A stretch of DNA of 64,000 nt from Aedes albopictus (GCF_035046485.1 NC_085138.1:448733204-448797203); one strand, 5' to 3'; counted from the first letter of the stretch, positions 43,811-55,450 are shown. Notes: generated from the sequence alone by a model not told the origin. Numbers and translations: made by a program.

Positions 43811-44199
43811 AATTTCCCCGATTTCCCGGATTCCCATTATAAAATTCAGCTGGCAGTACCGAAAGGCCACTATACGGGGGCCTCGGTCAGCACTCACCTG
43901 AACTGGTCAAGATGATACCACCAGATTTCCAGTAGTAAAACTACCAATTAAACACTTTTTCTATAATAATTTCTAACATTACTTTATTAAATCTAACAAT
44001 TTAACTCTATAATTTAGTTTTACAATAAGCACTAGCTGAAAGCACGCGTCTGGTTCAGTTGAAAATTTTCTTCTATTTTAATTTCTGCTCGCATGCTTTG
44101 ATCGCGAGTCGCACGTTGGCATGGTAACCATGAACGACGTCGCCGCGCCAAGATACCCGAGCAAAACATCTAGTTGCAGCTACTGTTGGCAACACCCAT
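43811..44199. other. Unassigned intronic sequence
   Basis: No gene or element was recognised. Confidence 0.5.
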
Positions 44200-44640
44200 A
44201 AAAATCCTTCAGGGATTTCTCCAGAGATTCCTTCAGAAATTCTTCCAGGGAATGCTTCTGTAATTCCACTAGGAATTTCTTCGCAAATTCCTCTAGGGAT
44301 TCCTTCAAGAATTCCATCCAGTAATTCCTTTAAGAATTGATTTTGTTGATAATTACTTCGCGGATCCTTGTTCCGGCCCCTCAGTTGCAAAATTCTTCAG
44401 TTTCTTTTTCAGATATCTTGCCTGGAGTTTAATGCTTCATCGATTTCATTTCAAATCGTTCAAGAGATTCCTTTGGAAATTCTATCTTCTCGACTGATTC
44501 TGTCAGGGATTATTTCGGAAATTTCTTCAGGGTGATATACATTAGGAGCTCCACTATGCATTACTTTGGAAAATTTTCTAGGGAATTTTTCATCAGGGAT
44601 TCCTTCGCGAAATCCTCCAGAGATTCTTTCGGTATTCTAA
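44200..44640 (+). repeat. Degenerate TTCCTTCAGAAATTCTTCC-type repeat
   Basis: Same family as 28691-30230, interrupted by about 100 bp of unrelated DNA near 44345-44450. Confidence 0.65.
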
Positions 44641-45419
44641 TTGATGGAAATATACTTGATGAAATCTCTGGAGGTATACATGAAAAAGGTGATATTCCGA
44701 ACAATACCTAAGGATATTCATGGAGGTATTCGAAGTAACAACTCATGAATTCATCTTGTAACCCAGTTGGATTACAAGTTTGGATCACAGAAATACAAGG
44801 ATTCATTAACCGTTTTGGGTGCATCAGTCAATCTTGGAATTGGCAGTTCGCCTTATTGTTTATAGTATTTGCTGCTTCGTTCAAACCTTGTTCTCACTTT
44901 AATCCTAGACCATTTTTATAATTATTATTAGAGGATGGCGGCGGATCTACGATTGTACGTCCGTAGTTGCTACTCCAGTATCGCCAGATCAACTACACTC
45001 ACACAAGGAACCAATGAGATAACTGTTTGGGACTAATAGGCTTTTTCAGTGTGTGAGTGTTGGCGATCTTCTATTTTTAGGCGACGATGCGCCTGGGGAA
45101 GGGGAAAGAAGTGATGATTTTAATCGTTTGCACACTGCTGGCCACTCTTCGCCTGCACAAAGTCATGCAGATGTCCGAATGTTGTTGGGAAATGGTTATT
45201 TTTGACATAGGGTCAGCGCTTTGATACCAGGATGTCAGGCATAAAGTGATAGATTATCTACTGATTGTGATTATCTGTGTAGATGATGTGGCATAGTTCG
45301 CTTGGTCGCATAACTTGTAGACGTTATATAATAGATCAATACTATGCTGTGAAAGTTGGAAAGCAGGTAAAAGATTATTTTTATCCGTTTCTGTTCTAGC
45401 GATGGCTATGAACATTAGT
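44641..45419. other. Unassigned intronic sequence
   Basis: No exon or element was recognised with confidence. The last ~150 bp may belong to the body of the SINE that follows. Confidence 0.45.
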
Positions 45420-45553
45420 TGTATGTGCAGTAAAAAGGGAGACGTTAGATAGATTGATACAAAGTAGGAGTAAACGGGCCGGGCTAGGGATTGAACCCCA
45501 GGACCTTCCGCATATGAATCAAAAGTAATGGCCACTAGATCAACAAGCCCGTA
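45420..45553 (-). mobile_element. tRNA-derived SINE head, distinct from Feilai
   Basis: The minus strand reads GGGCTTGTTGATCTAGTGGC (A-box-like TGATCTAGTGG) and then GGGGTTCAATCCCTAGCC (B box GGTTCAATCCC), followed by unrelated SINE body. Acceptor-stem pairing is absent, so it is not a functional tRNA gene. Confidence 0.65.
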
Positions 45554-45811
45554 TCGATAATATATCCAATGTTTTACCAGATTTTCTTTTATTACAATGG
45601 TATCTTATAGATGCATTTGAATTTGTATTCCTGTGTTGATTCAATTCAGTAAACAAAAGTAATTAGAAAACTGCAATCATTCTTCCCAACGCACTTCATC
45701 ACTCCTATCAATACCGATAACATCGAAGGCTATCGCGGTTGCCCGATGTTTTCCAACGCTTCAAAATGCGCAACGTAGCTAATCCATCGCCGTTTCTTAT
45801 CTCAATTACAG

Positions 45812-47305
45812 GGTGCCAACAGCGGTCCATCTTCGCCACCGCCCGCACAGCTCAACGGCAACGATGACGACTCATCGATGGCCGGCGTGAAGGACGCCCT
45901 CCAGGAGGAATTACGAAACACTCTCAAACGAAAGGTAAAAAAGCAGGACGTCGAACGAGGCGACTGCACCAAGAAAGACGAAATCGAAAAATCTATGGAG
46001 ATTAATCGAACCGAGGTTCAGCTGAAGGTGAACACCAGTGGGAAGAGTTCGCCACCGATCGTGGCGAATAAGGATACACCGGATGCAGTTATTGTTAAGA
46101 GCAACGGAGTTCAGAGAGTGCCTAGTAAAGTTGTTAAAGTCAGCAGTGCTTCAAACGGGGTATCGGTTGCTGCTACAGCTCATATCAAAACGTCTCCAGT
46201 CTTGGCGAAGAAGGTTGTGCCAACCGTCAGCCCAAGCAAGCTCAATGGAGTACCGCCAACTTTTGTGAAAACACAACTGAATGGTAATGCAGGTAAACCA
46301 CCGGTCGTTGTGAATGGAAACAAATCGGCAATCAACCAGACAACGAGTCAAAATTCAGTAACAAATCCAGCTCCACCGAAGCCGGCGAGACTTCAGCAAA
46401 GCAATGTGCTAGATAGCTCCAAGCCAGTTAGTTCTAGTAATGAATCATTAAAACAACACAACCCAGTGAAAGTAGATATCAAGCCATTTGAAGGCTCAAC
46501 AAGAGTGCCACTGAATGGAACGCTGAGGAAAGTCAGCCCTCAAAAAGCCCTAACGATTGACATCAACGTTAGTCAGGATGACCGACTGAAGAATACTATC
46601 TTATCTCCGGACGTGGTGAGCGGAAACGCAGCGATACGACCGTCGCAGATAAAATCGCTGACTCAGAAAGGCGGTCACGTTTCTCATACCGACATAGTGG
46701 AGAACCCCAAACCAGTAGGCAAAAGCCCGATTTCACTTGTGGAATCCCCTCCGTACAGCTACACGCCTCCCACCCCCAAGAGTGTCAGTCCGGCAAGCAG
46801 TGGCCAAGCCTCCCCGCGAATTTTCACTAGAACCACAATTCTTGATACAAAAATTAGCAAAACTCTACTCTCACCAGACCCGAATGCTCCCCAGAAAAAG
46901 CTCATGATATCCCACCCGAAGGCCAGTTTCACCCTAAAGCGCAACAGTCAGCACAAACCCGAGAGTGTCCACCCAACCGAACCCAAGCCAGTCTTCCGAA
47001 TTCTGTCAAACCTCGAACAATCCGAACGAGCGGAAACAGAACAAAAGTATAACACGTTGCCACGGCAGCACACGAAAAGGGATCCACCCGTGCCGGACAC
47101 ACCCGGAGTGGAGCCCGTTCTCATCTCGCACGTGAGCTTCGCCAAAGAGCTATCCAACGCGCCCAACAACTATCCGGATGTGGTCATGAAAACCACCACC
47201 GTCGGTGTCGTGAAGCAGGATCTATTCCTCGACAGCACCAATCTACGTGATATTAAGATCGATATCGTCGGCGGAGGTGGCCAATTGAAGGTTGTAAAGA
47301 AGTAG
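45812..47305 (+). CDS. WH2-domain actin-binding protein, exon 2 (497 codons plus stop)
   Basis: The acceptor TCAATTACAG is followed by GGT GCC AAC AGC (GANSGPSSPPPAQLNG) in phase 0 with exon 1. A helical DALQEELRNTLKRKVKKQD block (about residues 108-126 of the 579-residue product) comes next. The remainder is long, disordered, serine/proline/lysine-rich sequence with SPPPA, PPYSYTPPTPKSVSP and similar SH3-type patches. The conserved-looking end is DLFLDSTNLRDIKIDIVGGG then GQLKVVKK and a TAG at 47303-47305. It is the only long frame of the region without repeats or stops, and codon use is coding-like. Likely a cytoskeletal scaffold; the orthologue was not named. Confidence 0.82.
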   Translation, partial: GANSGPSSPPPAQLNGNDDDSSMAGVKDALQEELRNTLKRKVKKQDVERGDCTKKDEIEKSMEINRTEVQLKVNTSGKSSPPIVANKDTPDAVIVKSNGVQRVPSKVVKVSSASNGVSVAATAHIKTSPVLAKKVVPTVSPSKLNGVPPTFVKTQLNGNAGKPPVVVNGNKSAINQTTSQNSVTNPAPPKPARLQQSNVLDSSKPVSSSNESLKQHNPVKVDIKPFEGSTRVPLNGTLRKVSPQKALTIDINVSQDDRLKNTILSPDVVSGNAAIRPSQIKSLTQKGGHVSHTDIVENPKPVGKSPISLVESPPYSYTPPTPKSVSPASSGQASPRIFTRTTILDTKISKTLLSPDPNAPQKKLMISHPKASFTLKRNSQHKPESVHPTEPKPVFRILSNLEQSERAETEQKYNTLPRQHTKRDPPVPDTPGVEPVLISHVSFAKELSNAPNNYPDVVMKTTTVGVVKQDLFLDSTNLRDIKIDIVGGGGQLKVVKK

Positions 47306-47591
47306 ATTGAACATGCACACAGAGAGTGCGTGTGCCGAATAGTTCCGATAAGCACAGTCAGTGTAGTAGGTATACGTTTAAGACTGAGAAAATGCGTAGC
47401 AACGTGATTATAGAGCGGATGGTTTGAATTCTAGCACGCAAATGGGTGGGTTGTGTTCGAATGCTTCCGTGGGAAAGTGATTGCAAATCACGAAAATACA
47501 TGCAAAGTTCCATATATAATTGTTAGGTTTAGGTTTCGAAACAGCATACTTTCAGTCACTTTAGTTTATAATGTTATTGTTAATTGTATGA

Positions 47592-47597
47592 AATAAA
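47592..47597 (+). terminator. Polyadenylation signal AATAAA of the WH2 gene
   Basis: AATAAA lies about 290 bp after the stop codon, the expected place for a 3' UTR end. Strand and distance fit the WH2 gene. Confidence 0.6.
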
Positions 47598-48039
47598 GGA
47601 AATTTACAGAATATTTGACAACACTTAATAATAAGTTGAATACGATGACAAAATTCCACTCTTTACTTTATATTAACAAAGAAGTAAGAAAAAACACATA
47701 CTTCTTTATGCCTAGATAATCCAGAACGTTTCAAATCACTAGTTGGATTTGCAATGTACAGAGTTCATTCGGAATATATGGTGGCTGTTTGAGAAATTCG
47801 AATACTTTCGCACGTTATGAAGAATTTGCAAAGATTAAATTGGTGAGCTCGTTTCATGTTTTCACATGTTATTACATCACGTCCGGTGTTGTTTTGGTCG
47901 AAAATTGGATTACTGACGAATGAAACGGAATTTCTCCACATATTGCTTCTGGGACCTGTACAGAAGGTCCCTCTCAGAAACTTCAAAGTGCTCTTTTTGC
48001 GATGGGAATGCGAATGCGATGCGAAGAAACTGCTTAAGA
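47598..48039. other. Unassigned intergenic sequence
   Basis: No gene or element was recognised. Confidence 0.5.
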
Positions 48040-48620
48040 TTCTTCTACATTTGAATTCATTCAGTAGTTCCTCTTGGCATTCTTCCTGATTTTGCTGCTG
48101 TTTTTAGGAATCTCTTCTAGGTTTCTGCGGATATTTCTTATAGATTTTTTTCCAATAGATTTCTTCTGATATTCCTCAAGGCAATTCCCTGTGCAATTCC
48201 TTCACATATTTCGTCTGAGATTCTTCCAGAAAGTTCTACACTCAGGAGAAACTTAGTTCTCAAGTAGATTGTTTTTGGTTTTCCTGGATTATTTCTATTA
48301 GATTATTTTCAGGATAAATTTTAGATTTTCTCAGGAATTCCATCATGAATCCCTCCCGATATATTTCTGAGATTCCTTCGAAATATCATTATGATTCTGA
48401 GATGTATTCTAATATTTCTTTTCGGCATTTCTTCTGGTATTCTCGTCTGTTTTTTAGATCCTTATGAAGATCCTCTAGAAATCATCTACGATCCCTTCAC
48501 AGCTTTCATGCAAGAAGTCAAAAGGATTAAGCGAGAATATCTTTAGAAATCTATAAAGAAGTTTTTCATGAAATTCCTGAAAAAGTCTCAGTGGAATTCA
48601 GTAGGAATAGCATTGCATAG
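48040..48620 (+). repeat. Degenerate TTCTTCCAGATTTCTTC-type repeat
   Basis: A decayed stretch of the family seen at 28691-30230. Confidence 0.55.
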
Positions 48621-49139
48621 CTGCAAAATTCCTAGATATTCCTTTTGTTTAGTAATTCGTTATTTTATTAGTGACACAATAATTTTTCAAGGCTTTAAAA
48701 AACCAATTCACACAGAGATGGGAAAACTGATTCAATTTTTAGAGTGAATCGCACCCGATTTACTCTCAAAAAAGAGTTTTGCTTTTTTGACCGATTCAGT
48801 AACTCATTACCGGGATTTGAAGAAACATGTAGATTTTCAATGTGAGCCGATTCCTTTTCGCAGGTTTCGTTATTTCCACCGAAGAATCGAATCACTGGAG
48901 CGAGATGACCACATAATATAAGTATGAAAAAATATTAGCTGTCAAAGATTTCGATGTTTTTCGTCGAATCATCATTAGCTGCGCAGTCATACTAACTCTT
49001 TTTGTAGTCGTAATGAACGTCAACGAATCGTAACTCTTTTGGGAAAGAATCATGGCTCATTCAGTCGGTTTCGCGAATCGATCCTTTGAGTCGATTAGCG
49101 AATGATTTACCAATCTTCAATAATGGTTCCAAGGATGGG
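48621..49139. other. Unassigned intergenic sequence
   Basis: No gene or element was recognised. Confidence 0.5.
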
Positions 49140-49310
49140 AAACATAGGGGAAACTCTAATTCTTGAGGAATCTCAGAAGGATCTTCTTGGGGAATTCCAG
49201 AAAAAAATTCTGAAACGAAATGGTAAAAATAACTACTGGGGATACTCCAGAAGGATTCCCAAAGAATCTCCTAGAGGGATCCTCAGAAGAATTTTTTAGA
49301 GTAATTCTAG
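49140..49310 (-). repeat. Degenerate repeat in reverse orientation (GGAATCTCAGAAGGATCTTC)
   Basis: Reverse-complement form of the TTCCTCCAGGAATT family. Confidence 0.55.
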
Positions 49311-49844
49311 CAAGCATTACTGTAAGATTTTCAAAACGATCTTCAGTGAAAATGTAGTAATGTAGTGTACAATTTTACAAGACATGTTCTAATAAAAAAT
49401 ATCGATTATAAAAAAAAAATGGCCACTTCACCCAGGCGAACCAAGTGGCCGAAAAATCCCAGAATGTGACCAAAGTGACGAAAAATGCTCGAAATAGCCT
49501 TCAGCAAAACTTGTCTTGTAATTTCATGGAGCTTGGCATGTCGCAATCGTATCATAAACATGTAACTTCCCCGCGAGCACCAAGTGGTCGGAAGTTTCCG
49601 GAATGCGGTCAAAGTGAGCAGAAATGCTCGAAATAGCCTCCGACAATTTTGTCTTCTAAATTCATGAAGTTTGACATGTGCAGTAATTTCTTGCTATGAT
49701 TGCTCCAGATATTTCTTACGAGTTTTCTACAAAACATTTTTTTCATAGTCCTCAAAAATCCTGGAATATGTGTCGTAGTTGTTTTTACGATTTCGTTTCA
49801 GGAATTTCTTCTTAAATTTCTCCAGGTATTTTTTCTGGCATTAA

Positions 49845-50037
49845 GGTGAATATAGAATGAAGCCACGGCTTGATTTTCAAAAGCACTAATCTACAGAATC
49901 AAATATCGCTGAAAAGTTGATCGATTGATCAGCCGCTGGTGATGACCAACCAATTAACTTTTCAGTGAAATCCGTCATTTAGTTCTTCAGATTTGTGCTC
50001 TTGAAAATTCGAAGTGTGGCTTCGTCATATCTTCACC
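49845..50037. mobile_element. piggyBac-like MITE, 193 bp, TSD TTAA
   Basis: The ends GGTGAATATAGAATGAAGCC and GGTGAAGATATGACGAAGCC (reverse complement) are inverted. TTAA lies at 49841-49844 and 50038-50041. The interior is AT-rich. Confidence 0.75.
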
Positions 50038-50455
50038 TTAAAAGCAAACAAGATCAAGTAAGCGGCGATCAAAACCATATCAAGAAATCTTAGAATGATC
50101 TACAGAAAGAGCACAAGAAGGATCTACTGGAGGAATATCTAGAAAAATCAGAAGAAATCTCAGAAAAAATCTAGTAGAAAACCCAAAACAATCTTCTTGA
50201 TGTAGTAGTGCACTATTACTCTTTGGAGTGCCAATCAACTCCTCCTGAGAAAAGAACTTTCTGGAGGAATTCCCGACGAAATATGTGAAGGATGAGCACA
50301 GCAAAAAAAACTGTTAGAGAAATTCCATAAGAAATATCCGCAGAAAATCTAGAATAGATTCCTAAAAATCAGCAGCAAGATAAGGAAAAATGTCATGAGG
50401 AACTATTGATGGAATTCCAGACGGAACTGCGAGAGTAGAAGAAACTCTTTGAGAA
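50038..50455 (-). repeat. Degenerate AGGAATTTCTGAGG-type repeat, reverse orientation
   Basis: Contains AAAATCTAGTAGAAAACC, GGAGGAATTCC and related words, the reverse complement of the 28691-30230 family. No gene. Confidence 0.5.
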
Positions 50456-50528
50456 AGGTCTCAAGAAACTGGAAGATCCCGGAATGTTGCCAATGAGACC
50501 AGAAATGCTCGAAATAGCTTTCAACAAA

Positions 50529-50694
50529 CCCAAGTAACACACTTGTCACAGAAATGTCACGGCGGCGCAGGTTTTTGTTGCGCAGAAGTTACTGTGATTT
50601 ACTTCTAGCAAATTAGTCTTTATTAGTTAGAAGTAAGTCATAGTGACTCCTGCGCAACAAAAACCTGTGCCACCGTGGCTCTTCTGTGCTTGGG
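50529..50694. mobile_element. Foldback MITE (166 bp) inserted in a ~160 bp repeat unit
   Basis: CCCAAG ends; inverted arms of about 60 bp share GCGCAGGTTTTTGTTGCGCA-like sequence. The flanking repeat unit reads TTCAACAAA|...|AAACTTGTC, matching the uninterrupted units. AAA is the likely short duplication. Confidence 0.7.
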
Positions 50695-51540
50695 AAACTT
50701 GTCTGGTAAACTCATGAAGTTTGTCGTCTCGCAAGGCAAGTTTCAAAACATATAAAAAAATGGCCACTTCCCCAGGGAAACCAAGTGGCCGGAAGGTCCC
50801 GGAATGTGACCAACTTGACCAGTAATGCTCGAAATAGCCTTTAACAATCTTGTCTTGTAAATTCATGAAGTTTAACATGTCGCAAAGCAGGTTTCAAAAC
50901 TGATCAAATATTGGTCACTTCCTCGGGAGAACCAGATGACTGGATTGATTGATTGATTTGTCTTTATTAGAGACCAGATGACTGGAAGATCCCGTAATAT
51001 GGCCAGTGTTACGAGAAATGCTCGAAAAAGCCTTCAACGGACTTGTCTTGTTGTTTCACAAAGTTTGACATATCGCAAAATCAGGTTTCAAAACTGATCA
51101 AATATTGGTCACTTCCCCGGGGGAACCCGGGAACCTCGGAAGATCCCGGAATATGACCAGAGCGACCAAAAATGTTCGAAATAGCCTTCAACAAACTTGT
51201 CTTGTAAATACATGAAGTTTGATGTACCGCAAGGCAGGTTTCAAAACATATAAAAAAATGGCCACGTCCCCAGGGGAACCAAGTGGAAGTGACTGGAAGA
51301 TCTCGGAATGTGACCAAGATGACCAGAAACGCTCGAAATAGCCTTCTACAATTTTGTCTTGTCAATTCATAAAGTTTAAAATGTCGCAAGGCAGGTTTTA
51401 AAACTGATCAAATATTGACCACTTTCCCGGGAGAACCAGGTGTCCGGAAGATTCCGGAATGTGGTCAATGTGACAGAAAATGTCCGAAATGGTCTAAAAT
51501 GAACTTGTCTTGTGAATTCATGAAATTTGATCTGTCGGAA

Positions 51541-53049
51541 GGCATGTATCGACAGAATTTGGCTTGCGGACCATCACCCGGAAAAAACCTACCTCACGGA
51601 ACCCCGGAATTATTCCGGAACTATGTGGCCAATGACATTTTTTGTTCCAAATATAGAATCCAGAACCATTACCGGGATTATCACCGAGATGAACCAGCCC
51701 TGGGCTGAAAATCTCGTAAATAAAGATAAAAAAAACCATTACCGGTCATTTTGATTATATTTTTTTAAAACGGTCCAGAAACGACTAAGATATGATTTTT
51801 TGAGTGAGCTAAAAATGTATTAAGGAAGGATAAGGGTTAAGAATGTTCCGAGGCTAGACAATATTTACTTTTTAATTAATTCTGTGTATGTAAGTAAGTA
51901 AGTATGTATGTAAATATTTTTTCCACCCAAGCTAACCTTCAATTGTTGCAAGCATGTACCCAATTAAAAAAGTTTAAAATTGTACCTAATTATGATTTGG
52001 TTAAACGCAATGTTTCACGGAATAGCTCTTTCTGTTAAGCTTTCAATTATCTCGTTTTTACCCGAAGAGGGCGCTTACTTAAATATGAAAATTGATTTTT
52101 TCGAAAGACTTCATTCTGGGCATTTTTATGGCATCTAAAAATTCATAATTTTGTCGAAGACGTCAAATTTGTACCACATCGATTTTAAGAGTTACGACTG
52201 CTTTTCCATACAAAGATATCGTATTTTTAAAAGTCTGTAAAAAGCTTACTACTTACTATGAATAGAACACTTACTTACTATGAATAGAACAGAGTACGTG
52301 ATTGATAGAACATTTGATTAAGGTGAAACGGGACACCGTGTTATTTTTTCTATCTTGCCTCTCTTTCTAACAATTTGCCTCGCGATTTTGAAGATGGTAA
52401 TCTCGAGTTCTATCGCACTGAAGATGCTGAAAAACAATCAGCATATGCACTGCAAGCATACACAATGATAGGTTTTTGTTGCAAAATATGAAGTAGAATC
52501 TGAGATTACCATCTTAGTAGCAACAGAGCAATGGCGGATATTTCCCCGACCGTCCCGTCCGCCCTTAAAATATGCGCGTTATTTTCGACTGGATGTCACC
52601 TGGTATCTTTAATTGTAACGGCTCGGCAGTCTTATTAAAGAATTAAGCGAACTACAATGTTCTCGCTCCATTGAAAGTTTTAAATGTGAAACAAAGTTCT
52701 TACGAGAAACGAATAAATTAAAAGTTAATAATAATTCTTTCAAGAAATCATAAGTTTGAAACTATAAGAGATAGAATAAAGGTGTCATCAGCAGACTTGC
52801 TCCAAATTAGTTCTTCTACAATTGTAGAACATTTTGAAACCGTACATAAAATTAGTAAAAAGCATATGTTTGGATCAGCTAAACTAGAGGAACCACTTTA
52901 ATTCCACTAAATGAGAACAAATAAGACGAAACTTTCCGAAAGACATCATGTATATAAAACATGTTTGTCTTCGTAAACACGGATCCAAGCACTCAGCGTA
53001 CTTCCTGAAGGGGATATGCCAAATTTTAACTGTTTTGTCCAAACACTCA
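51541..53049. other. Unassigned intergenic sequence
   Basis: Includes a GTAAGTAAGTAAGTATG run near 51890 and a 24 bp near-duplication around ACTTACTATGAATAGAACA (52250-52290). No coding region is supported; the frame at 51415-51754 is a tail of the repeat array. Confidence 0.45.
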
Positions 53050-54175
53050 TACACCATCACCATAGCTTGAATCCCTCCACATTGCTCGATTCCGGGCCAT
53101 AAGAAAGCAGACTCTCTGGCTAAGGTGGGCGCCAGAGAAGGCGATATTTACGAGAGTCAAATCGCCTTCGATGAATTTCTAGGCCTTGATCAGCTGGTAA
53201 CACAAATGGAGAGACGGAGGGATGGGTAGATGATTGCACTCTACAGGTGTCGAAGAAGGCATAGTTGGTTGGATTTAGGCCACGATTTCATTCGTGTAAT
53301 GTGTCGTCGGCTGATGGCCAACCACTATTTGTTGAACGCACATTCCTTCCGTATTGGGCTCTCCGAAAGCAATCTCTGTGTCTGCGGATACCAGGATACC
53401 AGGATATTGAACATGTCGTGTGGGGATGCGATGAGTATCGTGAAGTCAGATCTGAGCTGCATGAAATTCTCCGGGTCCGAGGAAAACAACAGAAACTCGT
53501 TAGAGAAGTGTTGGCAGGCCTTGATTTGGAATAGGGTATGTGTTCCATCAGTAATCTCACGCTCCCATATTCATACTATTCGAAAACAAGCGATTACGGC
53601 ACCGATTGATTCCGTTCTTTTTGTTTTCATGCGTGCTCACTCCTAACAAAAAATACAAAAATAAGAAACAAAACATACAACGCTTCAATCCTTTGTTTTT
53701 CGTAGGATGAAAATGGGAGCTACATGCTTAATAAGGGAACCAATACCCTACATGAATTTCATTCATCAGTTTTTGAAACGTGTTGATGTCAGAGTTTGAT
53801 GTAGTGCGTTGGTTTCGTTGTCCGCCATTTGGTTTTGTTCTTCGCCCCTGTCTGTCGTCGTCCCCCTTCCGGTTGTCCTTTTCTTGTCGTTGTCTACCGA
53901 TAGTCTTTTCTTTGTAGTTTCGTTACAGATCTGGGGAATGTGTCCCATCAATGTTTTAGTATAAGTTAGCAAATAATTTAGTTTAAATCCCATAAATCCC
54001 TCCTTCCCATTTTTATTTTTCCCCCCTAACCTCGAAACAGCTGCGAGTACTTCGGCTCCCCACACTAACATAGTATTAAGGCAAATTGTAAAATGTTAAA
54101 TCACTGTAAAAACAAATGATTTCGGCTCAGTAATGCCCATGTGGCGCTTGACCCTTTCAAATAAACGAATAGGTA
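53050..54175 (+). pseudogene. LINE fragment: RNase H end and C-terminal tail, 3' UTR
   Basis: In shifting plus-strand frames it encodes IPGHKKADSLAKVGAREGDI (RNase H motif with HxxxxxAD), FDEFLGLDQL, then LGHDFIRVMCRRLMANHYLL and SNLCVCGYQDTRILNMSC / CGYQDIEHVVWGCDEYREV. This cysteine-rich ending follows RNase H in LOA/I-type LINEs. The 3' region runs to AAATAAACGAATAGGTAAAA at about 54175. An in-frame TAG after RRRDG and frameshifts near 53400 make it dead. Confidence 0.75.
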
Positions 54176-54654
54176 AAAAAAATGCACATGGTAATTGCCA
54201 AATCAATTTCTAAAACAAAAGTTGATAAAATTGCTCTATCAATTACAGTAGTAATTAGCGAAAAAGTTTCCAGAAGAGTGTCAGCAAAATTCCCAAAGTA
54301 ATTGAGAAACTATTTTCCAAAAGAATCGTCAAAGAAGGTCAGAAAGAATTTACAAAATTTATACCCAAAAAAAAATTGCCGTAGAAATTCTAGATAAAAA
54401 ACATCTGGCCATTGCCTCAAGATTTCTCTAAACAACTGTCAATATTCTTTTCAGGGAAATTTCTGAAGAATTTTCAAAAAAAAATCGTGTAAATTTTTAC
54501 AAAAAGATCAAAATTATTACAAAAGAATTGCCAAAAAGATTTCCAAAAAAAAAATACTGAAAAAAAATCAGATAGAACTTTCTTTAGAAATTCCCAAAGA
54601 ATTTCTGCACGATTTTTTGAAGAAATGATCAAAGGGATTCTCAAAGAAAATTTT
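54176..54654. other. AT-rich, low-complexity sequence
   Basis: Many AAAGAATT and AAAAAATT words, possibly decayed copies of the reverse TTCCTCC family. No gene. Confidence 0.45.
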
Positions 54655-55070
54655 CGCCACGGAGTGTATTCGTGTGAAGTTCGCGTGAATCTCGAACTAA
54701 ATTGTTTTTCATGTGAAAGCTTTCAGTCTTCTGCACAACTTTGCCGAAGACAGTAGCCTTCTAAGTGGTTTAGAACGCGAGATATATAACCAACGTTTAG
54801 ACTAAACTGGAAGCTCCTAAAAACACTAGCGCCACGTAGTGAGTAAAACACGAACTGGAGTGTATTCTACGTGAAAGATCTTAGCCTTCTGAGCAACTTT
54901 GCTGGTGAGAATATTCTTCTAAGTGGTCTAAAAGGTGAGTTATATGACGCTTGAACCAAAACTGGTAGCTCATTACACATACTTGCGCCACGTAAAGAGT
55001 AAATCTGTAACTAAATTGTTTTCTCTGTGAAAGCTCTTAATCTTCTTATCAACTTTGCTGAAGGTTTCCA
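54655..55070 (+). repeat. Tandem ~175 bp repeat, about 2.3 copies
   Basis: Copies begin near 54655, 54835 and 54990. Shared words: GCGCCACGTA-GAGTAAA, TGTGAAAGCTTTCAGTCTTC, CAACTTTGCCGAAG and TTCTAAGTGGTTTA. Divergence is moderate. Confidence 0.65.
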
Positions 55071-55274
55071 GCCCAAAACACTAGCACATTTTTTTTTCAT
55101 TCGATATTTTTTAATTTGAACAAGATTTTGTTCATGCGCTGGGTTTCGTAGATCATTGACATTTGCGTCAACACTTAATTATTTTTTCCTAACCTAACTA
55201 CAGCGAATTTTAAAAAATGAAAAAAAAAAATTAAGTCAAATGTATAGGACCTTGTGAAATATTGATCGAGAATA

Positions 55275-55371
55275 CACTGAAGTTTTTTACGCGGTTTGGT
55301 TACTCAAAGTTTTTCGAAAAAAACGCGGTTTTTTACGCGGTACCATTACCGTCGTAAAAAAAACTTCAGTG
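55275..55371. mobile_element. Small palindromic MITE (~97 bp), TA-flanked
   Basis: The ends CACTGAAGTTTTTTACG are inverted (right end CGTAAAAAAAACTTCAGTG). The interior repeats TTTTTTACGCGGT. Confidence 0.7.
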
Positions 55372-55450
55372 ATATAAAAAATCCTAAAGAAAAGTTTGGG
55401 TTTGCTTTTTTCTAAATCCCTGAAAAAGAAACATTAGAGAAAAATAAGCG

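Larger units (their letters stand above)
21496..45811 (+). other. 24.3 kb intron of the WH2 gene
   Basis: The donor GTAAGT starts at 21496 and the acceptor TCAATTACAG ends at 45811. Phase 0 on both sides keeps the frame. Nearly all contents are transposon-derived and are listed separately. No further WH2-gene exon was recognised inside, though small alternative exons cannot be excluded. Confidence 0.75.
49424..51540 (+). repeat. Tandem ~160 bp repeat family, about eight units, broken by insertions
   Basis: Units carry AATGGCCACTTCCCCAGG, CCAAGTGGCCGGAAG-TCCCGGAATGTG, AATGCTCGAAATAGCCTTC, CTTGTCTTGTAAATTCATGA and AGTTTGACATGTCGCAA in a fixed order. Clear units start near 49424, 49575, 50755, 50910, 51100, 51255 and 51410, with a partial unit at 50456 interrupted by a small element. 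The long open frames inside (for example 51081-51389 minus) are repeat by-products. Confidence 0.8.

Noticed and set aside
45474..45553. tRNA gene on the minus strand
   Set aside because: tRNA-like promoter boxes are present, but the ends do not pair and the body continues as a SINE.
51081..51389. Minus-strand 102-residue protein
   Set aside because: Lies wholly within the ~160 bp tandem repeats; similar frames recur in each unit.
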